Shown: positions 1-10,109, numbered from the stretch's first letter. The stretch: 64,000 nucleotides of DNA from Paenibacillus xylanivorans (GCF_001280595.1 NZ_LITU01000050.1:209982-273981); one strand, 5' to 3'. Notes: generated from the letters alone by a model not told the origin. Translations and numbers: made by a program.

Positions 1-170
1 TGCCTTATGCTTACGGCCCTGGTCCTGGATTCGGTTTTGGTCCAGGTGCTGGTCCAGGGTTTGGCCCGGGACCAAAACCAGGTCCAGGGTACGGACCGGG
101 ATTTGGTGGCGGATATGGACCAGGACCTGGATTTGGACCCTACGGACCACGGCCACCAGGCTTTTTCTAG
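1..170 (+). CDS. Gly/Pro-rich protein, C-terminal fragment
   Basis: This is the 3' end of a gene that begins before the window. The reading frame starts at base 3 and stops with TAG at 168-170. The 55 visible residues are almost only Gly, Pro, Phe and Tyr, in repeats of the GPGPGFG and GPGYGPGFGGG kind, ending in GPYGPRPPGFF. Such low-complexity Gly/Pro tails occur in spore-surface and other surface proteins of Bacillota, but nothing visible fixes a function. No start codon or domain lies inside the window, so only the frame and the composition are certain. Confidence 0.6.
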   Translation, partial: PYAYGPGPGFGFGPGAGPGFGPGPKPGPGYGPGFGGGYGPGPGFGPYGPRPPGFF

Positions 171-176
171 ACCGAT

Positions 177-623
177 TTATAATGTTTTTTCCAACTCGTA
201 ACAGCGGCTTAACATAATGTATCGAATCGTACTATATCCATTTTTTTGGTAAAATCGGAGTCCTTTTGTATTGCCTTCGTCAACCATCACTTTGGATCTT
301 TTGCAACCTCGAGATGCCGCAAAGTTCTCCGCTTTGAGCAGCAAAGTCTGACCGTACCTCTTTCGCTGTTCTTTTGTGGCAACAGCCATCATATCCACAT
401 ACAGCAGTTCGCCGTGCATGAGAAAATGGATGAATGCGACAGCTTCGTTGTCAGGATTCGATGAGACAACAAAGGTCATGCCCCTGTTCATTCGCAGGGG
501 TATTTCTTTGCGTATTTTATTGATTTCACTTTCACTCATATGAGATAGCGGAACAAGTTGAGAGTCAATCAGCCTCATTATGGCGGCATCATCCAGCTTG
601 GATTTACGTTGCCGAATCACCAT
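177..623 (-). CDS. GNAT family N-acetyltransferase
   Basis: A 148-residue protein with the single-domain GNAT fold. The acetyl-CoA pyrophosphate loop (motif A) is seen near residues 82-96 as AVATKEQRKRYGQTLL, an R/Q-x-x-G-x-G/A variant. The C-terminal NTKGLRFYQKNGY segment is the usual motif B region. The ATG at 623 has a strong AAGGAGG on the minus strand. The family moves an acetyl group from acetyl-CoA to an amine; the substrate cannot be read from the sequence. It is transcribed away from the ilv operon and converges on the Gly/Pro-rich gene. Confidence 0.85.
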   Translation of the reverse strand: MVIRQRKSKLDDAAIMRLIDSQLVPLSHMSESEINKIRKEIPLRMNRGMTFVVSSNPDNEAVAFIHFLMHGELLYVDMMAVATKEQRKRYGQTLLLKAENFAASRGCKRSKVMVDEGNTKGLRFYQKNGYSTIRYIMLSRCYELEKTL

Positions 624-776
624 CGGAAGCCTCCTTTCAGGACCAGTCGTGCTGCTCGTATATCCTATGCCTGAGGCAAGTTGAAAGGTGACTGAATGAA
701 GCGCAGGGATTGGGGTAACGTTAAATATTGAGGATGAAGGATTAGGGACGTTCTGAATTTTTATACAAAAGGGGTA

Positions 777-806
777 TTGACTTATCGGTTGGAGGAATCA
801 TATAAT
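777..806 (+). promoter_or_regulatory. Sigma-A promoter of the ilv-leu operon
   Basis: TTGACT (777-782), an 18-base spacer, then a perfect TATAAT (801-806). It lies about 10 bases upstream of the predicted start of the T-box leader, so initiation near 813 is expected. No other promoter this good is seen before ilvB. Confidence 0.8.
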
Positions 807-813
807 GTTCCTA

Positions 814-1175
814 ACATTTAACGAGAATATTTCATCGGCTATGAAGAGGACGAAGTTTTAAGGGCTCTTTTGCTCAGAGAGTGGCTGGAATTGCTGAAAC
901 CACCACCATTATCCCTTATATACGAGCTCACCTCGGAGCTGTTTTCCTGAAAAGCATTGGATGTCACTCCATTAGGTTATTAGGGAAAATCGTATGTCTG
1001 CGTTACAGACAACAGGTATGGAAAACGGGTATGTCCGTTTGGTCTATCATTTTTTGTACCTGGTAAGGTCCGTTATTGCGAAATTTCGGACAAAGTTGGG
1101 TGGTACCACGGAAGCAACAACCTTTCGTCCCTCGCAAGCATAAACTTGTTTGCAGGGATGGAAGGTTTTTTTTGT
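814..1175 (+). promoter_or_regulatory. T-box leader, leucine specifier (CUC), upstream of ilvB
   Basis: A tRNA-sensing leader. The AG bulge and distal loop of stem I are recognisable at about 872-900 (CAGAGAGTGGCTGG, then GCTGAAACC). The specifier is CTC at 927-929, followed by ACCTCGGAGCTG, which places a Leu codon in the specifier loop. The T-box itself is at 1096-1111 (GTTGGGTGGTACCACG), with TGGT able to pair with an A discriminator as in tRNA-Leu. It is followed by the competing terminator. Uncharged tRNA-Leu should stabilise the antiterminator and let RNA polymerase read into ilvB. The B. subtilis ilv-leu leader also reads leucine. Confidence 0.92.
1119..1173 (+). terminator. T-box attenuator terminator before ilvB
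   Basis: AACCTTTCGTCCCTCGCAAG pairs with the segment ending GCAGGGATGGAAGGTT and is followed by a run of eight T. It overlaps the 3' side of the antiterminator, as in every T-box. Confidence 0.85.
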
Positions 1176-1221
1176 AACTTTAAATGTCAGAATGATGTAA
1201 ATTCCGAGAGGAGGATGACTG

Positions 1222-2973
1222 ATGGGAGCTCAAATTCCAGAAGTACGATCGACAGATGAATTACGTGAAAAATGGATGAAGCCGGAGGTCATTAGCGGTT
1301 CCGAAATTCTGCTGAGAAGCTTGTTGCTGGAAGGTGTAGAGTGCGTTTTTGGTTACCCGGGCGGCGCAGTGTTGTACATTTACGATGCGATGTATGGTTT
1401 CGAGGATTTCAAGCACGTGTTAACCCGTCACGAACAAGGTGCCATTCATGCAGCTGACGGATATGCACGGGCGAGTGGAAAAGTGGGTGTCTGTATCGCT
1501 ACCTCCGGACCTGGAGCAACGAATCTAGTTACGGGTATTGCAACAGCGTATATGGATTCCGTACCACTCGTAGTCATTACGGGAAATGTAATTTCCAGTC
1601 TGATCGGCTCCGATGCTTTCCAGGAAGCGGATATTACCGGAATCACGATGCCAATCACCAAACACAGTTATCTGGTAAAAGACGTAAAAGATTTGTCACG
1701 TGTCATTCATGAGGCATTTCATATTGCGAATACAGGACGTAAAGGTCCCGTATTGATCGACATTCCGAAGGATGTATCGGCTAACAAAACGTTGTTTGAA
1801 CCCGTGACTGAACCTGTTATATTGAGAGGGTACAACCCACGGACAGTACCGAACAAACTTCAGGTTGATCGTCTGGCTCAGGCGATTCAGGAAGCAGAGC
1901 GTCCGATGATTCTGGCAGGCGGCGGTGTAGTTTACTCCGGTGGACACGAAGCGCTGTTCGAATTTGTGGAGAAGACAGGCATTCCAATCACGACAACACT
2001 TCTCGGACTTGGAGCATTCCCGAGTGGTCACGAATTGTGGACCGGGATGCCGGGTATGCACGGAACATACACTTCCAATCAGGCGATTCAAAAATCGGAT
2101 TTGCTGATCAACATCGGAGCACGCTTCGATGACCGGGTAACAGGCAAGCTGGACGGATTCGCTCCACATGCCAAAATTGTGCACATTGACATTGATCCGG
2201 CTGAAATTGGCAAAAACATTGCAACAGACATTCCAATCGTTGGTGATGTGAAGACGGTTCTGGAAATAGCGAACAAAGAGGTTCAACGCGCTGAACGTGC
2301 AGATGCATGGAGAGACCAGATCAAACAATGGAAACAAGAGAAACCGTACAGCTACACAGATTCAGAGGAAGTATTGAAACCGCAGTGGGTTGTGGAAATG
2401 CTGAATGATACAACCAAAGGCGAAGCAATCGTGACTACGGACGTTGGACAGCATCAAATGTGGGCAGCTCAATATTATAAATTCAACAAACCGCGTTCAT
2501 GGGTAACCTCCGGTGGACTGGGAACGATGGGTTTTGGATTCCCTTCTGCAATCGGTGCTCAAATGGCCAACCCGGACAGACTTGTTATTTCCATTAACGG
2601 TGACGGCGGCATGCAGATGTGTTCTCAAGAGCTTGCGATTTGTGCCATTAACAACATCCCGGTGAAGATTGTTATTATCAACAATCAGGTGCTTGGAATG
2701 GTACGTCAGTGGCAAGAGATCATCTATGAGAATCGTTACAGTCATATCGATCTGGCAGGCAGCCCTGATTTTGTAAAACTTGCTGAAGCTTATGGGGTAA
2801 AAGGATTGCGTGCAACCAATAAGGAAGAAGCCGAGCGTGCTTGGCAAGAAGCTCTGGATACACCAGGACCGGTCGTTGTTGAATTCGTAGTACGCAAGGA
2901 AGAAAACGTATATCCAATGGTTCCGCAAGGAGCGACAATCGATCAAATGCTGATGGGGGATGCTGAGGAATGA
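1222..2973 (+). CDS. ilvB: Acetolactate synthase, large (catalytic) subunit
   Basis: A 583-residue ThDP-dependent enzyme that joins two pyruvates into acetolactate, or pyruvate with 2-ketobutyrate into acetohydroxybutyrate: the first common step of Val, Leu and Ile synthesis. The catalytic Glu is E71 in RHEQG. The ThDP/Mg motif starts with GDGG near residues 459-462 and ends with NN near 486. The usual three domains are present: Pyr to about 190, central FAD/Rossmann-like to about 370, then PP. The ATG at 1222 follows GAGGAGG. Its stop overlaps the ilvH start as ATGA, so the two subunits are probably translationally coupled. It is controlled by the leucine T-box. Confidence 0.97.
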   Translation: MGAQIPEVRSTDELREKWMKPEVISGSEILLRSLLLEGVECVFGYPGGAVLYIYDAMYGFEDFKHVLTRHEQGAIHAADGYARASGKVGVCIATSGPGATNLVTGIATAYMDSVPLVVITGNVISSLIGSDAFQEADITGITMPITKHSYLVKDVKDLSRVIHEAFHIANTGRKGPVLIDIPKDVSANKTLFEPVTEPVILRGYNPRTVPNKLQVDRLAQAIQEAERPMILAGGGVVYSGGHEALFEFVEKTGIPITTTLLGLGAFPSGHELWTGMPGMHGTYTSNQAIQKSDLLINIGARFDDRVTGKLDGFAPHAKIVHIDIDPAEIGKNIATDIPIVGDVKTVLEIANKEVQRAERADAWRDQIKQWKQEKPYSYTDSEEVLKPQWVVEMLNDTTKGEAIVTTDVGQHQMWAAQYYKFNKPRSWVTSGGLGTMGFGFPSAIGAQMANPDRLVISINGDGGMQMCSQELAICAINNIPVKIVIINNQVLGMVRQWQEIIYENRYSHIDLAGSPDFVKLAEAYGVKGLRATNKEEAERAWQEALDTPGPVVVEFVVRKEENVYPMVPQGATIDQMLMGDAEE

Positions 2974-3452
2974 TAAGACATACGATTTCGATATTGGTCA
3001 ACGATCAGCCTGGCGTCCTGCAGCGGGTATCGGGGTTGTTCGGTCGACGGGGATTCAACATTGAGAGTATTACGGTAGGTCAATCCGAGGAACCGGGATT
3101 GTCCCGGATGGTCATTGTGACGATCGGTGATGACAAAACGCTGGAACAGATTGAAAAGCAACTGTACAAAATCATCGATGTCATCAAAGTGGTTGATTTC
3201 AGTCTGAAACCGATGGTTGCCCGTGAACTTGCATTGATCAAGGTAAAGGCAGAGCCGTCCGAACGTCCAGAAATTCTTGGTGTAGTAGAAACATTCCGCG
3301 CATCTGTTGTGGATATTGGTCCAGGCAGCCTGATTGTACAGGTGGTCGGAGATACAGATAAAATTGATGCGATGATTGAATTGCTTAAGCCATATGGCAT
3401 TCGCGAACTGTCACGTACAGGAATAACTGCATTGGTACGAGGTAACGTATAA
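2970..3452 (+). CDS. ilvH: Acetolactate synthase, small (regulatory) subunit
   Basis: A 160-residue regulatory partner of IlvB. The N-terminal ACT domain (MIRHTISILVNDQPGVLQRV, then FGRRGFNIESITVG) binds the feedback inhibitor, usually valine. The C-terminal half is the ALS_ss_C domain. The start codon lies inside the ilvB stop (ATGA overlap). The length is typical of the short bacterial form. A 303-base structured spacer separates it from ilvC. Confidence 0.95.
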   Translation: MIRHTISILVNDQPGVLQRVSGLFGRRGFNIESITVGQSEEPGLSRMVIVTIGDDKTLEQIEKQLYKIIDVIKVVDFSLKPMVARELALIKVKAEPSERPEILGVVETFRASVVDIGPGSLIVQVVGDTDKIDAMIELLKPYGIRELSRTGITALVRGNV

Positions 3453-4748
<1,296 letters not shown>

Positions 4749-4793
4749 GCATGCACTTTAAGGTAATCAAGTAAACTTACAGCTTTAACCGGG

Positions 4794-4826
4794 AATAGCG
4801 GCCGTGCATATGCGTGTGCCGCTATT
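4794..4826 (+). other. Hairpin between ilvC and leuA
   Basis: AATAGCGGC (4794-4802) pairs perfectly with GCCGCTATT (4818-4826) around a 15-base loop. No T-run follows, so it probably acts on mRNA processing or stability rather than termination. Confidence 0.55.
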
Positions 4827-4872
4827 ACTGGTTTTAGAGGAACATAAAATACAAGTCTAGGAGGTGCGAGGC

Positions 4873-6414
4873 GTGCGTAAAATCTATGTATTTGACACAA
4901 CGCTGCGTGATGGAGAACAATCCCCGGGGGTCAATCTGAATACTCGTGAAAAGGTGGAAATTGCGCACCAGCTCGAGCGGCTTGGTATTGATCGGATGGA
5001 AGCCGGTTTCCCCGCGGCCTCTCCAGGCGATTTGGCGGCAGTTAATGCAGTAGCCAAAGCGGTCAAAAATGTTACCGTCATTGGCTTGTCCCGCTCCAGA
5101 GAGCAGGATATCGATGCGGTGAAAGAAGCATTGAAGGGCGCTCAGGACCCGTGTATCCATATTTTTTTGGCAACTTCACCCATTCATCGTCAGCATAAAT
5201 TGCGTATGGACAGAGCTCAGGTTCTTGATACGGCTCGTTCAGCCATTCGCTATGCGAAGAAAACTTTTTCGAAGATTGAATTCTCGTTGGAGGATGCAGG
5301 TCGTACCGAGTATGATTTCCTCGTTGAGATGGTGAATATGGCTGTAGAAGAAGGCGCAGCCGTTGTAAATATCCCGGATACGGTTGGCTATCTGAGCCCG
5401 TACGAGTACGGAAATATTTTCAAACATCTCAAGGAAAACGTACACAACATTGATAAGGTGCAGCTGAGTGCACACTGTCACAACGACCTGGGGATGGCAA
5501 CTGCCAACACGCTCGCAGCGATTCTGAACGGAGCCGATCAAATTGAGGGGACCATCAACGGAATTGGTGAACGTGCGGGTAATACCGCGATTGAAGAAAT
5601 TGCCATGGCACTGGAAACACGTCAGGAATTTTTCCAGGCGAAAACCTCGCTGCAACTTTCTGAGATTGCACGGACCAGCCGTCTCGTGAGTCGTTTGACG
5701 GGTATGGTTGTTCCTGGGAATAAAGCGATTGTTGGTGCGAATGCGTTTGCACACGAATCTGGAATTCACCAGGACGGCATGCTGAAGGAGAAAACAACCT
5801 ACGAGATTATGACGCCAGAGTCCATCGGTCTGAAGGAAAGCAAGCTTGTATTGGGTAAACACTCGGGACGTCATGCCTTCCGTGAACGCTTGATTGAGCT
5901 CGGTTATGAACTGGAAGAAGAAGCTTTGAACCGTGCTTTTGCCCAATTCAAAGATCTGGCAGATAAGAAAAAAGAAGTGACTGATGAGGATTTGCTGGCG
6001 GTCATCGAAGAGAAATTGCAGGATGCACCTGAGGTGTTTAAACTGGAATCCATCTTTGTGACGTATGGTGATGAATCCATTCCAACGGCTAAAGTTCGCA
6101 TTGCTACACTTAATGGTGATACGGTGGAACAAAAAGCAGAAGGAAATGGATCGGTAGATGCCATTTATAATGCGATTGACCAAGTGAGCGGAGAAGAGGT
6201 AACGCTATCCGACTACTCGATCAAATCGGTTACGCATGGTAAGGATGCATTGGGTGAGGTTCACGTCGTACTTACTCAAAACCAAATATCTGTACAAGGA
6301 CGTGGCGTAAGTACCGATATTCTGGGTGCCAGTGCACGTGCTTATGTCGATGGATTAAACAAGTTGATTGAGAAACGCAAGACCTACACGAATCGCGTTA
6401 ATGTGAACCTGTAA
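4873..6414 (+). CDS. leuA: 2-isopropylmalate synthase
   Basis: A 513-residue DRE-TIM enzyme that condenses acetyl-CoA with 2-ketoisovalerate, the committed step of leucine synthesis. DTTLRDGEQSPG lies near residues 7-18, the metal site HCHNDLGMA near 200 and HESGIHQDG near 295. The C-terminal LeuA allosteric domain (about 385-510) is complete, so leucine feedback is expected. The GTG at 4873 is preferred because AGGAGGTG ends six bases upstream. A GTG at 4864 would overlap that site. It is the last gene of the ilvBHC-leuA unit and is followed by a strong terminator. Confidence 0.95.
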   Translation: MRKIYVFDTTLRDGEQSPGVNLNTREKVEIAHQLERLGIDRMEAGFPAASPGDLAAVNAVAKAVKNVTVIGLSRSREQDIDAVKEALKGAQDPCIHIFLATSPIHRQHKLRMDRAQVLDTARSAIRYAKKTFSKIEFSLEDAGRTEYDFLVEMVNMAVEEGAAVVNIPDTVGYLSPYEYGNIFKHLKENVHNIDKVQLSAHCHNDLGMATANTLAAILNGADQIEGTINGIGERAGNTAIEEIAMALETRQEFFQAKTSLQLSEIARTSRLVSRLTGMVVPGNKAIVGANAFAHESGIHQDGMLKEKTTYEIMTPESIGLKESKLVLGKHSGRHAFRERLIELGYELEEEALNRAFAQFKDLADKKKEVTDEDLLAVIEEKLQDAPEVFKLESIFVTYGDESIPTAKVRIATLNGDTVEQKAEGNGSVDAIYNAIDQVSGEEVTLSDYSIKSVTHGKDALGEVHVVLTQNQISVQGRGVSTDILGASARAYVDGLNKLIEKRKTYTNRVNVNL

Positions 6415-6521
6415 CACATCATTTGCAGCAAGCAAAACTCTTCATTGGACTGGAATTCGTCTGGCTGGAGAAGCTGGGATGGAGTACCCAGCCCTATGTA
6501 TTGTAGTTCAGTGAGGTACAT

Positions 6522-6562
6522 AAAAAGTCTGACCCTCTAAAATTGAAGGTCAGACTTTTTTG
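6522..6562 (+). terminator. Terminator after leuA
   Basis: AAAAAGTCTGACC pairs with GGTCAGACTTTTT, giving a 13-base stem with T and A runs on both sides. It can therefore also end the converging aldo/keto reductase transcript. Confidence 0.88.
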
Positions 6563-6641
6563 TTGTTACGTATAGAATAATTGCATTTTTGATATAGAGC
6601 ATTTTCGTTTAAAAGACGTATTCAGTTATGCTGGTAAGCTT

Positions 6642-7622
6642 TTACCAAGCATATGCGTTCGGAGCTTGTCCTCCCGGACCCGGGAAGATTTCATCCAAAC
6701 GTTTGAGGACCGCTTCATCCAAAGTAACATCCAAACATTTGAGCGCAGTTTCGAACTGCTCCAGTGTACGCGGCCCAATAATGGGTGCGGTAACTGCCGG
6801 ATTGGCGGCAACCCAGGCCAAAGCTATGGTATCCTGCGGTTCGCCGAGTTCACGGCAAAGTGCTGCGAATTGTTCCAGCTGCGTTTGATGGGACTCAATC
6901 CGTTCAGCAATGCCACCGCTGCGTGTGCCTTCCAGCTTTTGAAGCGCATTACGTCCGAGTAACCCACCATCAAGCGGACTCCACGGAATAACGCCAAGGC
7001 CCAGCTCTTTCGCTGCGGGCAGCACTTCGAGCTCAGGTAAACGGCAGTTAAGACTGTATTTATGCTGCTCGGATACAAGACCGAGGAAATGGCGATTTTT
7101 GGCTTCACTTTGTGCAACGGCAATCTGCCATGCAGCAAAGTTGCTTGAACCTACATAACCAATTTTGCCCTGATGAACAGCATTCTCAAACGCGCCCCAC
7201 AGCTCGTCCCACGATATGGCGGGATCAACATGGTGCATCTGGTACAGTTCAACATGGTCTGTTTGCAGGCGGCGGAGGGAACCTTCCAGATGGCGTCTGA
7301 TTTTGTAGGCGGAGAGACCCGCATCGTTGTTTGGACCGTCTGTATCGTCATGCATGGAGCCATAGACTTTGGTCGCAAGAACGACTTTTTCACGTCTGCC
7401 GCCGCCCTGTTTAAACCAGCGCCCAATGATCTCCTCGGTGAGACCCGAATTTTCGCCCCAGCCGTAAATGTTAGCGGTATCAAAAAAGTTCACACCGGCA
7501 TCGAGTGCTGCATCCATGATACGGAATGCCTCTTTTTCGTCTGTAGCAGGTCCAAAGTTCATCGTGCCGAGACAGATCCGGCTGACTTTAAGACCTGATT
7601 TTCCCAAGTACGTGTATTGCAT
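6642..7622 (-). CDS. Aldo/keto reductase
   Basis: A 326-residue NADPH-dependent (beta/alpha)8 reductase. The catalytic tetrad is visible: D48 (FFDTANIYG), Y53, K85 (LATKVYG) and H130 (YQMHH). The phosphate-binding end motif is TAPIIGPRTLEQFE. The shape is that of YghZ/YajO-like or potassium-channel-beta-like AKRs, which reduce small aldehydes and ketones. The substrate is not evident. It lies on the opposite strand between leuA and leuB, and nothing in its sequence suggests a role in leucine synthesis. Confidence 0.9.
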   Translation of the reverse strand: MQYTYLGKSGLKVSRICLGTMNFGPATDEKEAFRIMDAALDAGVNFFDTANIYGWGENSGLTEEIIGRWFKQGGGRREKVVLATKVYGSMHDDTDGPNNDAGLSAYKIRRHLEGSLRRLQTDHVELYQMHHVDPAISWDELWGAFENAVHQGKIGYVGSSNFAAWQIAVAQSEAKNRHFLGLVSEQHKYSLNCRLPELEVLPAAKELGLGVIPWSPLDGGLLGRNALQKLEGTRSGGIAERIESHQTQLEQFAALCRELGEPQDTIALAWVAANPAVTAPIIGPRTLEQFETALKCLDVTLDEAVLKRLDEIFPGPGGQAPNAYAW

Positions 7623-7852
7623 GATTGCAATCCCTCCTGAGTTACCTGAATTTGTCTTCAGGCTTATTTTAACTCAGTCAGAGGTACAGAACAACCAATC
7701 CAAAACCACTTATAGGCAAAAACTATTAAAGTCATAGATTGTATATCTTAGTCAAATGACCTCCGAATATGATACAAAAGAGAGAGTTAAAAATGACACG
7801 TTAATTATTGAAGTGAATAACCGAATGAATGGATATAAGGAGTGGACAACCC

Positions 7853-8938
7853 ATGGCAGACGTGAAAAAAATTGCAGTTATCGCAGGTGACGGAATCGGT
7901 CCTGAAGTCGTAGCGGAGGCAGAGAAAGTTCTCAAACGTACGGAGGAAGTGTTCGGATACCGTTTTGAGACAGAGCATGCGCTGTTTGGTGGAATCGCCA
8001 TTGATGAGAAAGGTACACCGCTTCCTGAAGAAACACTGACAGTATGTAAGAGTGCAGATGCTGTGTTGCTCGGAGCCGTTGGTGGTCCAAAATGGGACAA
8101 CAACAGCAAGGAATTGCGTCCGGAAACAGGCTTGCTTGGCATTCGCAAAGCGCTCGGACTGTTCTCAAACCTGCGTCCGGCAGTGGTGTTTGATTGCTTG
8201 AAGGATGCTTCCACCTTGAAACCGGAAGTGCTGGAAGGTACGGATCTGATGGTCGTGCGTGAGTTGACCGGGGGAATCTACTTTGGTGAAAAGTTCAGAC
8301 GTGAAGGTGCACAAGGCGAAGAAGCAGTGGATACATGCGTATATAATGTAACCGAAGTGGAGCGCATCGTTCGTCAGGCGTTTGAAATTGCCCAAGGGCG
8401 TAGTAAGAGACTGGCTTCAGTAGATAAAGCCAACGTGCTGGAAACTTCCCGTCTTTGGAGAGAAGTCGTTAACCGTGTAGCACCGGAATATCCGGATGTT
8501 GAAGTGGAACATGTGCTTGTAGACAACTGTGCAATGCAGTTGCTGCGTCGTCCATCCAGCTTTGACGTTATCGTGACTGAAAATATGTTCGGAGATATCC
8601 TTAGTGATGAAGCAGCGATGCTGACAGGTTCGATCGGCATGCTGGCATCTGCATCACTGGGTGAAGGAAGCTTTGGTCTGTATGAGCCAGTACACGGTTC
8701 AGCGCCGGATATCGCAGGTCAAGGACTGGCGAACCCGATCGCAACGATCCTTTCGCTGGCATTGATGTTCCGTACAACCTTTGGTTATGCAGAAGGTGCT
8801 GACGCAATTGAAGCAGCTGTGTCTGATGTGCTGAATGCGGGACATCGTACAAGCGATATCGCTGTAGACAAGAGCAAAGCGATCAGTACGACAGAAATGG
8901 GCGATCTGATCGTCGCGGCAATTCAGAAACAGGCTTAA
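7853..8938 (+). CDS. leuB: 3-isopropylmalate dehydrogenase
   Basis: A 361-residue NAD-dependent beta-decarboxylating dehydrogenase of leucine synthesis. The N-terminal [13 protein letters not shown], the signature [21 protein letters not shown] and the NAD-site [18 protein letters not shown] are all intact. The ATG at 7853 lies 8 bases after AAGGAGTGG. An ATG at 7829 in the same frame has no binding site. Unlike in B. subtilis it is not joined to leuA, and leuC and leuD do not follow, so it is probably expressed as its own unit. The promoter was not identified with confidence. Confidence 0.95.
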   Translation: MADVKKIAVIAGDGIGPEVVAEAEKVLKRTEEVFGYRFETEHALFGGIAIDEKGTPLPEETLTVCKSADAVLLGAVGGPKWDNNSKELRPETGLLGIRKALGLFSNLRPAVVFDCLKDASTLKPEVLEGTDLMVVRELTGGIYFGEKFRREGAQGEEAVDTCVYNVTEVERIVRQAFEIAQGRSKRLASVDKANVLETSRLWREVVNRVAPEYPDVEVEHVLVDNCAMQLLRRPSSFDVIVTENMFGDILSDEAAMLTGSIGMLASASLGEGSFGLYEPVHGSAPDIAGQGLANPIATILSLALMFRTTFGYAEGADAIEAAVSDVLNAGHRTSDIAVDKSKAISTTEMGDLIVAAIQKQA

Positions 8939-8954
8939 TAATAGTAAGAACAGT

Positions 8955-8998
8955 ACAGCCCTTTGCTCCGATCAGGAATTGCAGAGGGCTGTTCCTTT
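8955..8998 (+). terminator. Terminator after leuB
   Basis: ACAGCCCTTTGC pairs with GCAGAGGGCTGT (one mismatch) around a 14-base loop and is followed by a modest T-rich tail. Confidence 0.7.
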
Positions 8999-9025
8999 AT
9001 GATTTTTGCCACGAAAAATCCTTAT

Positions 9026-9040
9026 TTATAATTATTATAA
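9026..9040 (+). promoter_or_regulatory. PerR box upstream of the peroxiredoxin gene
   Basis: TTATAATTATTATAA is an exact match to the B. subtilis PerR operator consensus (7-1-7 repeat TTATAATNATTATAA). A second palindrome, GATTATAATC, follows at 9050-9059, directly before the -35 of the likely promoter. PerR is a metal-dependent repressor inactivated by peroxide, so the gene downstream should be peroxide-inducible. Confidence 0.75.
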
Positions 9041-9059
9041 TAAAACAACGATTATAATC

Positions 9060-9088
9060 TTGACTTTGAGAAGTCCGGATGATAACAT
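9060..9088 (+). promoter_or_regulatory. Likely promoter of the peroxiredoxin gene
   Basis: TTGACT (9060-9065), a 17-base spacer, TAACAT (9083-9088). Just downstream, TTACTTG and CAAGTAA (9090-9113) form a separate inverted repeat that could be another operator. A second possible promoter, TTGCCA with TATAAT at 9027-9032, would overlap the PerR box itself. Confidence 0.5.
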
Positions 9089-9211
9089 TTTACTTGTACT
9101 TGTTATCAAGTAACAAACCCATTTTAATTACAGGAAAAGCGTTCTCGTTTTTCTTGATGATGAGCATTCAACTTGAGTGCTTACATAATCCCAAAGGAGG
9201 AATTGTTAGTT

Positions 9212-9751
9212 ATGGCAGAACGTTTGGTTGGTAGACCCGCACCGGATTTTGCAATGGAAACAGTATCGGGAGATGGACAAGACTTTGGTTCCGTAAAACT
9301 GTCCGATTATCGTGGCAAATGGCTCGTATTTTTCTTTTATCCTTTGGATTTCACTTTTGTGTGCCCAACTGAAATTACAGCTTTGAGTGATGCTGCTGAG
9401 CAATTCAAAGCTTTGGATACTGAAGTTCTTGGCGTGAGCGTTGACTCCGTACACAGCCACAAAGCTTGGATCAACACACCTAAAGACAGCAATGGTCTTG
9501 GTCAATTGAACTTCCCACTTGCTTCCGACATCACGAAACAAGTTGCTAAAGATTATGGCATTCTGATCGAAGAAGAAGGCGTTGCACTGCGCGGTTTGTT
9601 CATCATCGATCCAGAAGGCGAATTGAAATACCAAGTCGTTAACCACAATGATGTAGGCCGTAGTGTTGAAGAAACACTTCGTGTACTGCAAGCTCTTCAA
9701 TCCGGTGGATTGTGTGCAATGAACTGGAAACCAGGCGACAACAACCTGTAA
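9212..9751 (+). CDS. 2-Cys peroxiredoxin (AhpC/Prx1 type)
   Basis: A 179-residue thiol peroxidase that reduces hydrogen peroxide and alkyl hydroperoxides. The active site PLDFTFVCPTE carries the peroxidatic C51 with P44 and T48. The resolving Cys is C168 in the C-terminal GGLCAMNWKPG tail, so it is a typical 2-Cys enzyme. The ATG at 9212 follows AAAGGAGG. An upstream in-frame start at 9173 would add 13 atypical residues. No ahpF neighbour is present, so thioredoxin or an AhpF encoded elsewhere is the likely reductant. An exact PerR box lies upstream. Confidence 0.95.
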   Translation: MAERLVGRPAPDFAMETVSGDGQDFGSVKLSDYRGKWLVFFFYPLDFTFVCPTEITALSDAAEQFKALDTEVLGVSVDSVHSHKAWINTPKDSNGLGQLNFPLASDITKQVAKDYGILIEEEGVALRGLFIIDPEGELKYQVVNHNDVGRSVEETLRVLQALQSGGLCAMNWKPGDNNL

Positions 9752-9780
9752 GCCTGATTGAACTTGAACGTTTGTAGTTC

Positions 9781-9815
9781 AAGCCCTCATCCCTCATGGG
9801 ATTGAGGGCTTTTTG
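9781..9815 (+). terminator. Terminator after the peroxiredoxin gene
   Basis: AAGCCCTCA pairs with TTGAGGGCTT around an inner TCCC/GGGA pairing and is followed by TTTTT. Confidence 0.85.
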
Positions 9816-10109
9816 CACCCTTTTACCAGAATATAAGCCCTAAAGGAAGAAAAGTGTTTAAACAGGGACGTAAACGTGGTAATGATGTAATAGAAGAAAG
9901 CCTTCATTTTTATCTCTGGAAAGAGGAATCGAAGGGCCTCAAGGCGAATAGGGTATGGAAACCCGGTAAATATTCCGGTGCTCTGCATTTATAATTTGTA
10001 CATGAATGTGATACACTGATGGAACTATTCCTTTTTCGGAAGTGCTTGAAGTGTACGGGACGGCTATCCATTAAAAAGTCTCGGCACGTTATAAGGAGGG
10101 TGAACAAAA
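9816..10109 (+). other. Intergenic stretch without a clear gene
   Basis: No convincing gene is present. A GTG at 9854 behind AAAGGAAG opens a 46-codon frame (MFKQGRKRGNDV and so on, stop at 9994), but the ribosome-site spacing is only four bases and no family is recognised. TACACT at 10012-10017 could be a -10 for the next gene, without a good -35. Confidence 0.3.

Noticed and set aside
881-1066. 61-codon frame in the ilvB leader
   Set aside because: It coincides with T-box stems I-III, which explain the sequence; no ribosome site.
5239-6183. Open frame of 314 codons antisense to leuA
   Set aside because: Same reasons: contained in leuA, no ribosome site, composition typical of a shadow frame.
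9854-9994. 46-codon GTG frame between the peroxiredoxin and zinc-ribbon genes
   Set aside because: Spacing to AAAGGAAG is only four bases, no family is recognised and the start is weak. It is mentioned in the gap entry but not called as a gene.
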